This document shows, in pieces, positions 37,155 through 45,921 of a DNA stretch of 64,000 bases. How positions within the stretch are numbered: the first letter of the stretch is position 1; every line of letters begins with the position of its first letter. Source of the DNA: Limnohabitans sp. Rim11. Lineage in GTDB: Bacteria; Pseudomonadota; Gammaproteobacteria; Burkholderiales; Burkholderiaceae_C. The position numbers and the translations under genes are program-made. The stretch spans positions 504,001 through 568,000 of the forward strand of contig NZ_CXOM01000002.1 of assembly GCF_001269365.1 (NCBI RefSeq), written 5' to 3'. The notes below the pieces were generated by a model. It was given only the letters and a program-made list of their open reading frames with translations. It did no database searches and was not told where the DNA came from.

Positions 37155-37171
37155 TACACCAAAGCGCCGCA

Positions 37172-37657
37172 ATGGAATCTAAAAAAGTGCTTATTTTGCC
37201 TGGATGGCAAGGAAGTGGGCCCTTACATTGGCAAATGAAATGGGTTGAAAAATACGGCTACCAAGTGGTTGAGCAAAGCGATTGGATGCGACCTTTGCGT
37301 GGCGACTGGTTGGCGCGGTTAGACGACGTGGTCTCAGACATAGAGGGCCCTGTCTATTTGGCCGCACACAGTTTGGGCTGTATTCAAGTAGCTGCATGGG
37401 CTGTCATTTCAAAGCAAGCCCCCAAAGTGAAGGCGGCTTTGTTGGTGGCGCCCAGTGATGTAGAGGCGCCGCCGATGAAAGACGTTTTCAATAGCTGGCG
37501 GCCCATCGCTGTAACAAAGATGCCGTTTCTATCAACGGTGATCAGCAGCCAAAACGATCCTTACTGCTCAGTTGAGCGCGCGCAATTTTTTGCCAAATCT
37601 TGGGGTTCTGAGTTAATCAACGCGGGACCGCAAGGTCACCTTAACGCCGATGCCTAA
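37172..37657 (+). CDS. RBBP9/YdeN-type hydrolase cut short by in-frame stop
   Basis: 161 residues from the ATG at 37172; a GTG at 37151 overlapping the parA stop is an alternative start. The RBBP9-like serine hydrolase pattern is present: VLILPGWQGSGPLHWQ, the nucleophile motif AAHSLGC, and the catalytic His in GHLNADA. The TAA at 37655-37657 interrupts a frame that continues with LGDWPEGHAFLNELMK, the normal family C-terminus, up to a second TAA at 37724-37726, which overlaps the parB start. The predicted protein therefore lacks its last ~22 residues. It may be a recent pseudogene, a sequence error or a truncated but active enzyme, since the triad is retained. Substrate unknown. Confidence 0.75.
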   Translation: MESKKVLILPGWQGSGPLHWQMKWVEKYGYQVVEQSDWMRPLRGDWLARLDDVVSDIEGPVYLAAHSLGCIQVAAWAVISKQAPKVKAALLVAPSDVEAPPMKDVFNSWRPIAVTKMPFLSTVISSQNDPYCSVERAQFFAKSWGSELINAGPQGHLNADA

Positions 37658-37709
37658 TTGGGTGACTGGCCCGAAGGACACGCATTTTTGAATGAATTAA
37701 TGAAAGTCA

Positions 37710-38642
37710 ATGAACATGGTCACTAAAAAACCAAAAGGACTCGGTCGTGGTTTGGAGGCCTTGTTGGGCCCCAAAGTTCAGGAAGAGGCAAGCTCACCTC
37801 AAGCGGTTGAGGCCGCCGCCAATCGAGCGCCATCTGTTTTGGGTTTGGGCGAATTGGTGCCAGGCATGTACCAACCGCGCACTCGCATGGACGAAGGTGC
37901 TTTGTATGAGCTGGCCGAGTCCATCAAGGCGCAGGGCATCATGCAGCCCATCTTGGTTCGCAAGCTAAGCGATGGCCCCCATGCTGGCAAATATGAAATC
38001 ATCGCTGGCGAGCGGCGCTTCCGCGCATCGCGTTTGGCGGGACTGAACGAAGTACCGGTATTGGTGCGAGACGTTCCCAATGAAGCCGCTGCCGCCATGG
38101 CGCTGATTGAGAACATTCAGCGCGAAGACCTCAACCCCTTAGAAGAGGCTCAAGGTTTACATCGCCTGATTAAAGAGTTTGGACTTACTCACGAAACCGC
38201 AGCCCAAGCAGTGGGCCGCTCTAGAAGTGCTGCAAGCAATTTGCTCCGATTGTTAAATTTGGCCGACCCCGTTCAAACCATGCTGATGGCGGGCGACATT
38301 GACATGGGCCATGCGCGCGCACTATTGGCACTCGACAGGGCGGCACAAATTACAGCGGCCAACCAAATCACAGCCAAAAAAATGTCAGTCCGTGAGGCCG
38401 AAAGTTTGGTGAAAAAACTCAGCGCAGAGTTCTCGTTGGTTCAGCAAAAACCGAAAAAGGAAAAGTCGCGTGACATCAAACGCGTGGAAGAAGAACTCTC
38501 GGATTTGTTGATGGCCGAGGTAGAAGTGCGTATCAAAAAACGCGTCAAGCGCCACGGACGTTTTGAAGAAATGGGCGAATTGTCCATCCAATTTGGATCG
38601 CTGGATGAACTCAACGGCTTGATTGAAAAACTTCGCGCCTAA
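37710..38642 (+). CDS. parB: chromosome partitioning protein ParB
   Basis: 310 residues. The N-terminal ParA-interacting start is KKPKGLGRGLEALLGP, followed by the CTP-binding ParB/Srx domain with IMQPILVRKL, EIIAGERRFRASRLAGL and ALIENIQREDLNPLEEA, then the helix-turn-helix LTHETAAQAVGRSRSAASNLLRLL, and a C-terminal dimerisation helix. It nucleates on parS; three candidate sites lie 2.1-3.2 kb upstream in mnmG and rsmG. Starts at 37710 and 37716 are both possible. A strong hairpin terminator follows 18 bp after the stop. Confidence 0.96.
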   Translation: MNMVTKKPKGLGRGLEALLGPKVQEEASSPQAVEAAANRAPSVLGLGELVPGMYQPRTRMDEGALYELAESIKAQGIMQPILVRKLSDGPHAGKYEIIAGERRFRASRLAGLNEVPVLVRDVPNEAAAAMALIENIQREDLNPLEEAQGLHRLIKEFGLTHETAAQAVGRSRSAASNLLRLLNLADPVQTMLMAGDIDMGHARALLALDRAAQITAANQITAKKMSVREAESLVKKLSAEFSLVQQKPKKEKSRDIKRVEEELSDLLMAEVEVRIKKRVKRHGRFEEMGELSIQFGSLDELNGLIEKLRA

Positions 38643-38660
38643 ATCACAAAACCATTAAAA

Positions 38661-38692
38661 AAGGGCTCTCTAAAAAATAGAGAGCCCTTTTT
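38661..38692. terminator. bidirectional Rho-independent terminator between parB and FAD oxidase
   Basis: AAGGGCTCTCTA and TAGAGAGCCCTT form a perfect 12-bp stem with an AAAAA loop, followed by T on the plus strand and by six T on the minus strand. It can end both parB (plus) and the convergent oxidase gene (minus). Confidence 0.93.
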
Positions 38693-38706
38693 CATGGAGA
38701 GAACTT

Positions 38707-40131
38707 TCAATGAAAGATTTTTCCAGGGTTCATGATGTTGTGTGGATCGAGTGCCTGCTTGATGGTCTTCATCATGCTGACCGCACCCACACCAGCCTCG
38801 GTGACCAAGAAGTCCATTTTGTGCAAACCAATGCCGTGCTCGCCCGTGCAGGTTCCGCCTAAGCTAAGTGCGCGGCTAACCAACTTGTGATTCAGCGCTT
38901 CGGCCACTTCTCTTTCGCTTGGAATGTTGGGGTCGATCAAATAGCCGAAGTGGAAATTGCCATCGCCCACATGACCCACTAAGAAATAAGGCAAGCCGCT
39001 TGCATCTGTTTCTGTGATGGAGTCCAGCAGGCAATCGGCTAATTTGCTAATCGGTACACAGGTGTCCGTGCTGATGGCTCGGCATCCGGGCCGGCTCTGC
39101 AATGCAGCAAAGTAGGCGTTGTGACGTGCTGTCCAAAGGCGTGTGCGCTCCTCGGGCGTGGTGGCCCATTCAAACGCATTGCCACCATGATCGCTGGCAA
39201 TTTCTTGTACGGTTTCGGCTTGTTCTTTGACGCCCGCAGGCGATCCGTGAAACTCCATCAACAGCATGGGTTCTTCGCGCAATCCTAACTTGGCATACGC
39301 ATTCACCATGCGAACGGAGTTGTGGTCAATGAGTTCAACGCGGGCAATAGGCACACCCAACTGAATGATTTGAATAACGGTCTGGACGGCAGCTTCAATG
39401 CTTGGGAATGAACAGATGGCGGCAGAGATAGCCTCTGGCAAGGGGTACAAGCGCACAGTCACTTCTGTGATCACGCCCAAGGTGCCTTCGCTGCCCACAA
39501 ACAAACGCGTGAGGTCGTATCCAGCACTGGATTTTTTAGCACGCGTGCCTGTTCGAATGACTTCGCCAGAGGCCGTGACAACTTCCAGTGCTAAGACGTT
39601 TTCTCGCATGGTGCCGTATCTGACGGCGTTGGTGCCACTGGCGCGGGTTGCGCTCATGCCGCCAAGGGTGGCGTCGGCACCCGGGTCGATGGGGAAAAAC
39701 AAGCCCGTCGATTTAATTTCTTCGTTCAATTGCTTGCGCGTGACACCTGGCTGGACAGTCACGGTCAAGTCTTCCGCGTTGATTGAAAGCACCTTGTTCA
39801 TGCGCGTGAGGTCAATGCTGATACCACCCTGAACTGCCAATAAATGACCCTCCAAGGAAGAGCCAACGCCAAAGGGGATGACTGGCACTTTGTATTCGCT
39901 GGCCAACTTCACGGCATCCGAAACATCTTGCGTGCACTCGGCAAAAACCACGGCCGAGGGTGGCGGCACAGGTGCAAAGGCTGACTCGTCGCGGCCGTGT
40001 TGCTCGCGAATGACCAAGGCCGTCGAACAATTGTCACCAAAGCGTGCCTTCAGCGCATCGATGAAAGCCTGAGGCACAGGTCGAGCTTGAACCGCTGGGG
40101 CCAAGTGGGCTGCTTGAGTGGGTGCATTCAT
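38707..40131 (-). CDS. FAD-binding oxidase, GlcD/D-lactate dehydrogenase type
   Basis: 474 residues. The N-terminal FAD_binding_4 domain has VPVIPFGVGSSLEGHLLAVQGGISIDLTRMN and DPGADATLGGMSATRASGTNAVRYGTMRENVL; the C-terminal FAD-oxidase domain has HVGDGNFHFGYLID and GTCTGEHGIGLHKM with the conserved His residues, ending in the standard DPHNIMNPGKIF. Members oxidise D-lactate, glycolate or D-2-hydroxyglutarate and pass electrons to quinone or cytochrome. Without a GlcE/GlcF neighbour, the single-subunit D-lactate dehydrogenase (cytochrome) type is the best guess. Confidence 0.9.
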   Translation of the reverse strand: MNAPTQAAHLAPAVQARPVPQAFIDALKARFGDNCSTALVIREQHGRDESAFAPVPPPSAVVFAECTQDVSDAVKLASEYKVPVIPFGVGSSLEGHLLAVQGGISIDLTRMNKVLSINAEDLTVTVQPGVTRKQLNEEIKSTGLFFPIDPGADATLGGMSATRASGTNAVRYGTMRENVLALEVVTASGEVIRTGTRAKKSSAGYDLTRLFVGSEGTLGVITEVTVRLYPLPEAISAAICSFPSIEAAVQTVIQIIQLGVPIARVELIDHNSVRMVNAYAKLGLREEPMLLMEFHGSPAGVKEQAETVQEIASDHGGNAFEWATTPEERTRLWTARHNAYFAALQSRPGCRAISTDTCVPISKLADCLLDSITETDASGLPYFLVGHVGDGNFHFGYLIDPNIPSEREVAEALNHKLVSRALSLGGTCTGEHGIGLHKMDFLVTEAGVGAVSMMKTIKQALDPHNIMNPGKIFH

Positions 40132-40289
40132 GGTGGGGCTCCGATGTCAAGGTTCGCAGTGACAAGGCTGAAGCGTCAGCCAGTCGCGTTGGTGAACCGA
40201 GCTTGGGGAAAACTTGTCAAACTCGGTCAAAATGAGAGTTTACGCGCAGACGCCCATTTTTGCAGGCGTCACAGCACAGGGGAAACACC

Positions 40290-40844
40290 ATGGGTAACCG
40301 TCTCACACAAATTGCAACCCGAACGGGCGATGAAGGCACAACGGGTTTGGGCAACAACCAACGGGTGTCTAAAAATAGCTTGCGTGTGCACGCCATGGGC
40401 GATGTGGACGAGCTCAATTCGCACATTGGCTTGCTGCTGTGCGAGAGCATGCCTGACGATGTTCGGACGCTGATGGTCGAAGTGCAGCATCAATTGTTTA
40501 ATTTGGGCGGCGAGCTTTCTATTCCAGGCTTTGAGTTGCTAAAGGCAGAGGCCGTGCAAGCCTTGGACCAAGCCCTCGAAAAATACAACGCCCAGCTGCC
40601 AAAGCTTGAAGAATTTATTTTGCCTGCCGGCAATCGCGCAGCATCACAGGCGCACATTTGCCGCACGGTGGCCAGGCGTGCCGAGCGCGCCACAGTGGCG
40701 CTTGGCAACGAAGAGGCCTTGAACGATGCCCCCAGGCAATATTTGAATCGACTTTCTGACTTGATGTTTGTTTTATCGCGCGTGCTCAATCGCATGGATG
40801 GTGGCACGGATGTTTATTGGCAAAGCGAGCGAATGAAAAAATGA
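40290..40844 (+). CDS. PduO-type cob(I)alamin adenosyltransferase
   Basis: 184 residues from the ATG at 40290, chosen for the AGGGGAAA ribosome site; an upstream start lacks one. PduO features are RTGDEGTTGLGNNQRVSK (ATP-binding N-terminus), VDELNSHIG, and the block CRTVARRAERATVAL, then LNRLSDLMFVLSRVLN. It transfers the adenosyl group of ATP to cob(I)alamin, making coenzyme B12, whereas the MetH encoded at 53.6-57.6 kb uses methylcobalamin. Its stop overlaps the start of the acetoacetyl-CoA synthetase gene (ATGA). Confidence 0.92.
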   Translation: MGNRLTQIATRTGDEGTTGLGNNQRVSKNSLRVHAMGDVDELNSHIGLLLCESMPDDVRTLMVEVQHQLFNLGGELSIPGFELLKAEAVQALDQALEKYNAQLPKLEEFILPAGNRAASQAHICRTVARRAERATVALGNEEALNDAPRQYLNRLSDLMFVLSRVLNRMDGGTDVYWQSERMKK

Positions 40845-43009
40845 CAACTACGCCCAACGTGTCTTCTGATGCCTTTCCTAAGGCGCCTTTTGACTATGTT
40901 CCGCAAATTCGCCTTTATCAAAATTGGTTGAAGCAACATCGCGGCATTTCTTTTGATCGGTACGAAGATTTGTGGCAATGGTCGATCTCGGACTTGGATG
41001 TTTTTTGGCAAAGTATTTGGGATTACTTTGATTTGCAATCCCCAACACCCCACACCGCAGTGCTGGCCAAGAACGCCATGCCGGGTGCGATTTGGTTTCC
41101 AGGCGCCCAAGTCAATTACGCCAGTCAAGTTTTGCGCCACGTGGACGCCGCACATGCTGCAGGTTTTCCGGCACTCATTGCGCAAAATGAATTGGGCGTT
41201 AGGCAAGAAATCTCTTGGCCTGAACTGAAGCGGCGAATTGCTTCAATGGCCTTGCACCTGCAAGCTCAAGGCCTTCAGCCGGGTGATCGGGTGGCGGCTT
41301 ATTTGCCTAACATTCCAGAAGCCATCATTGCTTTTTTGGCCACTATCAGTGTGGGTGGTGTTTGGAGCATTTGCGCGCCCGACATGGGCACACTGGCGGT
41401 GCTCGATCGCTTTAAGCAAATTGAACCGAAGATTCTGATTGCTTGCGATGGCGTCACCTACGGCGGTAAAAACTATGACCGCATGGGTGTGGTGCAAGAA
41501 TTGAAAGATGCGCTGCCGACGGTGCAGCACGTCATTGTGTACGACAACATTGGTGTTGCAGATTTGGCCAGCAACGAAGTGGCTGCGGCCATTCGCTTTT
41601 CTGAAACGACGCTGCGACAAGGACCAGAGGTCGATCACTTCGAACCCATGGCCTTGCCCTTTGATCATCCGCTGTGGGTGGTTTATTCGAGTGGTACCAC
41701 CGGCTTGCCCAAACCCATCGTGCACGGACACGGCGGCACTTTGATCGTGGCCCTGGCGCTGAAAATTTTGCACAACGATGTGGGCTGCAGTTATCACCCC
41801 AACACGTGGGGCGAACGTTTCCATTGGTACAGCTCAACCGGCTGGGTCATGTGGAATGCCCAAGTGGGTGGCTTGCTCAATGGCACCACCTGTGTCATTT
41901 ATGACGGCAACCCGGGTGGTAGCAAAGACAATCCAGATTGGACAACACTCTGGCGTTTTGCTGCGGACAACCAGGTGACATTTTTTGGCGCAGGAGCGGC
42001 ATTCTTTGCCAACTGTCAAAAGGCCGGCATTGAGCTGAGTCAATGTGGTGATTTGTCGCGCATCCGTGCATTGGGCACGACGGGCTCACCGCTGTCGCCC
42101 GACACTCAAAAATGGGGCAATGCGCAATTCAAAAATATTCAAAAAGCGTACAGCCAATCGAGCTACTTGCATCGCGAAGAAGATGGCGATATTTGGTGGT
42201 GCAACATTTCGGGCGGTACAGACTTTTGCGGTGCCTTCATTGGCGGCAACCGAGAGTTGCCTCAAGAGCCTGGCGTCATGCAGTGTCGCTTGATGGGCTG
42301 TGCGGTAGAAGCCTGGAACGAAGCGGGAGAGCCTGTGCACGGCGAAGTGGGCGAACTGGTTTGTGTTCAACCGATTCCCTCGATGCCTTTGTACTTTTGG
42401 AACGATGACCAAAATGCACGGTACTTGGCCAGCTACTTTGAAATGTATCCTGCGGGCCGCGGCCGCAAGCCTGGTGGCGGCGATGCCGATGCATCGTACG
42501 GCGGTGTTTGGCGCCATGGCGATTGGCTGCGCATTGGCGCGGCAGGTCAGGGCAAACAAGGTGGCGAGGGTTGCGTTATTTTTGGCAGGAGCGATGCCAC
42601 GATCAATCGGCATGGATTGCGCATGGGCACCAGCGAACTTTATAGCGCCGTAGAAGCTTTGCCTGAAGTGATGGACAGCATGGTGGTCGACCTTGAATAC
42701 TTGGGCCGCGAAAGCTACATGCCCTTGTTTGTGGTGTTGATGCCCGGTATGAACTTAACGGACGACGTTAAAAACAAATTGAACAATGCCATCAAAATAG
42801 CGCTAAGTCCGCGCTTTGTGCCGAATGAAATTTTCCAGGTGGCAGAAATTCCCAGAACCTTGTCGGGCAAAAAGCAAGAGTTGCCTATCAAGAAATTGAT
42901 GTTGGGTCAGCCACTTGAAAAAGTGGTGAACAAAGATGCCATGGCCAATCCGGCTTGCTTGGATTGGTATGTTGATTTGGCCAAAAAGCATTTGGCCAAA
43001 TCAATTTAA
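40841..43009 (+). CDS. acetoacetyl-CoA synthetase
   Basis: 722 residues from the ATG at 40841, coupled to the preceding gene. The N-terminus (RLYQNWLKQHRGISFDRYEDLWQWS) and the AMP-binding signature YSSGTTGLPKPIVHGHGG, STGWVMWN, WRHGDW and the C-terminal lysine segment PRTLSGKKQELPIKK identify acetoacetate-CoA ligase. It activates acetoacetate with ATP and CoA, for example during polyhydroxybutyrate or ketone-body use. It is longer than the usual ~650 residues: a glycine-rich insertion after YFEMYP (about 42450-42505) and a smaller one before GCVIFGRSDAT explain part of this. Confidence 0.92.
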   Translation: MTTTPNVSSDAFPKAPFDYVPQIRLYQNWLKQHRGISFDRYEDLWQWSISDLDVFWQSIWDYFDLQSPTPHTAVLAKNAMPGAIWFPGAQVNYASQVLRHVDAAHAAGFPALIAQNELGVRQEISWPELKRRIASMALHLQAQGLQPGDRVAAYLPNIPEAIIAFLATISVGGVWSICAPDMGTLAVLDRFKQIEPKILIACDGVTYGGKNYDRMGVVQELKDALPTVQHVIVYDNIGVADLASNEVAAAIRFSETTLRQGPEVDHFEPMALPFDHPLWVVYSSGTTGLPKPIVHGHGGTLIVALALKILHNDVGCSYHPNTWGERFHWYSSTGWVMWNAQVGGLLNGTTCVIYDGNPGGSKDNPDWTTLWRFAADNQVTFFGAGAAFFANCQKAGIELSQCGDLSRIRALGTTGSPLSPDTQKWGNAQFKNIQKAYSQSSYLHREEDGDIWWCNISGGTDFCGAFIGGNRELPQEPGVMQCRLMGCAVEAWNEAGEPVHGEVGELVCVQPIPSMPLYFWNDDQNARYLASYFEMYPAGRGRKPGGGDADASYGGVWRHGDWLRIGAAGQGKQGGEGCVIFGRSDATINRHGLRMGTSELYSAVEALPEVMDSMVVDLEYLGRESYMPLFVVLMPGMNLTDDVKNKLNNAIKIALSPRFVPNEIFQVAEIPRTLSGKKQELPIKKLMLGQPLEKVVNKDAMANPACLDWYVDLAKKHLAKSI

Positions 43010-43021
43010 ACATTGCACAAA

Positions 43022-44005
43022 TTAGTTCTTGTGCAAGTCGGCGTTCAGGCTGCCCCAGCTCTCGGTGCGGGGGATGGCTTGAACCGCGCCTGACTGTGAA
43101 TCGCGTCGGAACAAAATGCCATTGCGGCCAGACAGTTCGCGTGCTTTGACCACGCTGCCATCGGGCATTTTGACGCGCGTGCCGCCCGTCACATAGCAGC
43201 CGGCTTCCACCACACAATCGTCGCCCAAAGAAATGCCAATGCCTGAGTTGGCACCCAGCAAGCAACGCTTGCCAATCGAAATGACTTCTTTGCCGCCACC
43301 CGACAAAGTACCCATGATGGAAGCGCCGCCGCCCACGTCACTTTGATCGTCGACCAACACGCCAGCACTGATGCGACCTTCCACCATGGAGGCGCCCAAT
43401 GTGCCCGCATTGAAATTGCAGAAGCCTTCGTGCATCACGGTGGTACCCGATGCCAAATGCGCACCCAAGCGCACTCGGTCAACGTTGGCAATGCGCACAC
43501 CAGACGGCACAACGTAGTCCGTCATGTAAGGGAATTTGTCGACCGCTTTGACGTCAAACACAACGCGTGCTGCGCGAGCGCGCAGACGTGCCGCTTCCAA
43601 TTGATCAAGGGGACAAGGGCCCATGGAGGTCCAGGCCAAATTGGCCAACATGCCAAAGATGCCTGTCAAGTTGGCTTGATGTGGTTTGATGAGACGATGG
43701 CTAAGCAGGTGCAGACGCAAGAACACATCGTGTGTGTCTTTGGCAGGTTCAGACAAATTGGCAATGCTGGTTTTAACCGCCACCACATTGACGCCGCGTA
43801 ACTCGCAAGGACCTAAGGCTTTGACGAATGCTTCGCCCAAATGCGTTTTGGCATCGGCGTCACTCAACACCTGGCTGCCAGCTTCTTGAATGCCTTCGGC
43901 CAATTGGGGCGCGGGGTACCAAGTGTCTAAGACGGCACCGTCTTTGGCCAAGGTTGCCAAGCCATAGGCCACAGCGCTGCTTTGAATCATGGGAGGGGTT
44001 TGCAT
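43022..44005 (-). CDS. dapD: tetrahydrodipicolinate N-succinyltransferase
   Basis: 327 residues, the long form of DapD. A left-handed beta-helix of hexapeptide repeats is evident from [45 protein letters not shown] onward through [16 protein letters not shown] and [22 protein letters not shown]. It transfers succinyl from succinyl-CoA to tetrahydrodipicolinate in lysine and diaminopimelate synthesis. The protein resembles the type found in actinobacteria and some betaproteobacteria rather than the 274-residue E. coli enzyme. It is convergent with the acetoacetyl-CoA synthetase gene, 12 bp apart. Confidence 0.92.
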   Translation of the reverse strand: MQTPPMIQSSAVAYGLATLAKDGAVLDTWYPAPQLAEGIQEAGSQVLSDADAKTHLGEAFVKALGPCELRGVNVVAVKTSIANLSEPAKDTHDVFLRLHLLSHRLIKPHQANLTGIFGMLANLAWTSMGPCPLDQLEAARLRARAARVVFDVKAVDKFPYMTDYVVPSGVRIANVDRVRLGAHLASGTTVMHEGFCNFNAGTLGASMVEGRISAGVLVDDQSDVGGGASIMGTLSGGGKEVISIGKRCLLGANSGIGISLGDDCVVEAGCYVTGGTRVKMPDGSVVKARELSGRNGILFRRDSQSGAVQAIPRTESWGSLNADLHKN

Positions 44006-44061
44006 GGTGTTGAGTTAAAAAATCAAAAAAGAGATTATCGGGCTTTGTGATGAACTTTGCT

Positions 44062-45150
44062 TTATTGCAATTCTGAAAGATCAATGCTTTGCTGCTTGAG
44101 CCATTCACCTTGCGTGTTTTGAAAGCCCAGCTGAATTTGCTTTTGGGCCCAATTGAAATCAATCAAGGCAAAGTGATTTTGAGTGATCAAGTCGCCCAGT
44201 CGATTGGGGCCCACTTCTTTGGCGGTGGTCCATGCATGCGTGATGCCGCTAGAGGTGAGTTCGTACAGCGGATAGCTGTTGCCGCGCTTGCTTTTATAGA
44301 TGGCACCAATGTGGCGATCACCGGATAAGAAAACCACGCCTTTGGCTTGCGTTCTTTGAATGAGGTGCTCCAGTTTTTCCAGCTCTTTTGGAAAGTTGTG
44401 CCATGACTCCCAGCCATGCCCCTCAGCGACCACCTGAATGCCAGACACGATCAAACGAACATCCGCCGTTTGCTTCAGTTGCATTTCAAGCCACTGCCAT
44501 TGCGCATCACCCAGCATGGTTTTTTGCGGGTCGGCATCGGGCAGGTAACGCTCTTTGCCAGGCGCATCTCGTTGGTCGGTGACTTTGGGCCGAGACTTAA
44601 ACCAGCGGGTGTCTAGGAGAACCACTTGAACACGTTGCCCGACTGGGCCAAATTGATAGGCATGGTAGAGGCCTTCACGCTGACGCCGCGGATCGTTGGC
44701 GGGTAACTGCCAAAAATCAAGGAAGGCATCTTTGGCCAGTTGTTTGTTTGAAAAATCGGCGCCACCGTCGTTTGGCCCCATGTCGTTGTCGTCCCAAATG
44801 GCCAAATGAGGAACCTCTTTGCGCAATTGGGCAAAGCCAGCCTGTGTCGCTTGGGTGGCGTAGGCCGTTTGCAAAGCGTTTGATTGCCAGGGTCTTTTGC
44901 TGGCGTACACGTTGTCACCGCCAAAAATAAACAGGTCGGGTTGCGATGCCAAGACAGCGCGCCAAATAGGCTGCGGTTTGTTTTGATCAATGCAAGAGCC
45001 AAAGGCAATGCGTTGGACTTTTTGCGGCAAAGCAGGAAGGCTTGCAAATGGTGGGGCAGCGGGGCTGCTTGCGATGCTGTCCAAGGCGCCGCCCAGCCCA
45101 GACATCAGGGTCCCCAAACTGGTCACTTTTAACAATTTTCGGCGGTCCAA
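44062..45150 (-). CDS. PhoD-like alkaline phosphatase with Tat-type signal
   Basis: 362 residues. The start MDRRKLLKVTSLGTLMSGLGG is a twin-arginine type export signal. The PhoD-type metallophosphatase pattern follows: IAFGSCIDQNKPQPIWRAV, DLFIFGGDNVYA, WDDNDMGPNDGGADF, LDTRWF, and FLSGDRHIGAIY. Such enzymes are calcium/iron phosphodiesterases or phosphomonoesterases active in the periplasm. This is the shorter PhoD-like group rather than the full ~580-residue PhoD. The TetR-family gene is divergent, 105 bp away; regulation by phosphate (a PHO box) was not seen. Confidence 0.87.
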   Translation of the reverse strand: MDRRKLLKVTSLGTLMSGLGGALDSIASSPAAPPFASLPALPQKVQRIAFGSCIDQNKPQPIWRAVLASQPDLFIFGGDNVYASKRPWQSNALQTAYATQATQAGFAQLRKEVPHLAIWDDNDMGPNDGGADFSNKQLAKDAFLDFWQLPANDPRRQREGLYHAYQFGPVGQRVQVVLLDTRWFKSRPKVTDQRDAPGKERYLPDADPQKTMLGDAQWQWLEMQLKQTADVRLIVSGIQVVAEGHGWESWHNFPKELEKLEHLIQRTQAKGVVFLSGDRHIGAIYKSKRGNSYPLYELTSSGITHAWTTAKEVGPNRLGDLITQNHFALIDFNWAQKQIQLGFQNTQGEWLKQQSIDLSELQ

Positions 45151-45212
45151 GGCTTGCTCCTGTCAGCCCAAGCGGGCACAACTTTCAAATTAGACGAAGC
45201 GGATATTTTATG

Positions 45213-45222
45213 ACTGATCAGT
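45213..45222. promoter_or_regulatory. palindrome ACTGATCAGT, candidate TetR operator
   Basis: A perfect 10-bp palindrome 34 bp before the TetR-family start and 63 bp before the divergent phosphatase start. TetR proteins usually bind such dyads near their own promoter. Assignment is inferred from position only. Confidence 0.35.
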
Positions 45223-45255
45223 TCATGTTTGTCGATCAATGGCTAGAATATTGAA

Positions 45256-45912
45256 ATGACCACTGCCAAAGAACCCGTAAAAAAATCCTTCAAAACACAA
45301 ATGTTGGAGGCCAGAGAATTGGCCATCACGGCCTCAGTGAACCGATTGCTTTCGGAAAAAGGCTTTGATGCGATGACGGTGGATGAAGTGGCGGCAGAGG
45401 TGGGAATTGCCAAAGCCAGTTTGTACAAACACTTCAACAGCAAAGAAGAATTGGCGTGTGCAGCCATGGTGTTGGCCATGCAGAAAGCGCAGGCGTTTCT
45501 AGAAAATCTCGATCAACAAACAGACATTGAATTGGCTAAGCCTTCACAAAGTGCAGCTTTGAACAAACTCATGGCGACAATACGTTGGACCTTGCAGCTC
45601 AAACTGGCAGGCGAAATGCCAACCTTACCCAGTCAAAACTCCAGCTTGCGCGCAACCCTGATGGCCAGTCGGCCCTATATGGATGGTTTGATGCGGGTCA
45701 GCGATTTGCTGGGCGGCTGGATTGTTCAGGCACAACAAGAAGGCCACCTTAATTCGGCGCTGCCACCCATTGCCATTTTGTACACCTTGTTTGCCAGGGC
45801 CTGTGACCCCGTGGTTGAGTTTCTCAAAATGAGTGAACTTCATTCCGATGAAGAAATCATTGAGATGGTCATGACCACTTGTTTTGCGGGCCTCAATGCG
45901 CGAGCCCATTAA
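45256..45912 (+). CDS. TetR/AcrR family transcriptional regulator
   Basis: 218 residues. The N-terminal helix-turn-helix domain is clear at ~residues 20-65: NRLLSEKGFDAMTVDEVAAEVGIAKASLYKHFNSKEELACAAMV. The C-terminal helical domain (ligand-binding/dimerisation) is of the TetR_C type. The ligand and targets are unknown; autoregulation and control of the divergent phosphatase gene are possible. The gene ends 9 bp before the convergent metallophosphoesterase stop. Confidence 0.9.
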   Translation: MTTAKEPVKKSFKTQMLEARELAITASVNRLLSEKGFDAMTVDEVAAEVGIAKASLYKHFNSKEELACAAMVLAMQKAQAFLENLDQQTDIELAKPSQSAALNKLMATIRWTLQLKLAGEMPTLPSQNSSLRATLMASRPYMDGLMRVSDLLGGWIVQAQQEGHLNSALPPIAILYTLFARACDPVVEFLKMSELHSDEEIIEMVMTTCFAGLNARAH

Positions 45913-45921
45913 ATTAGAAGT

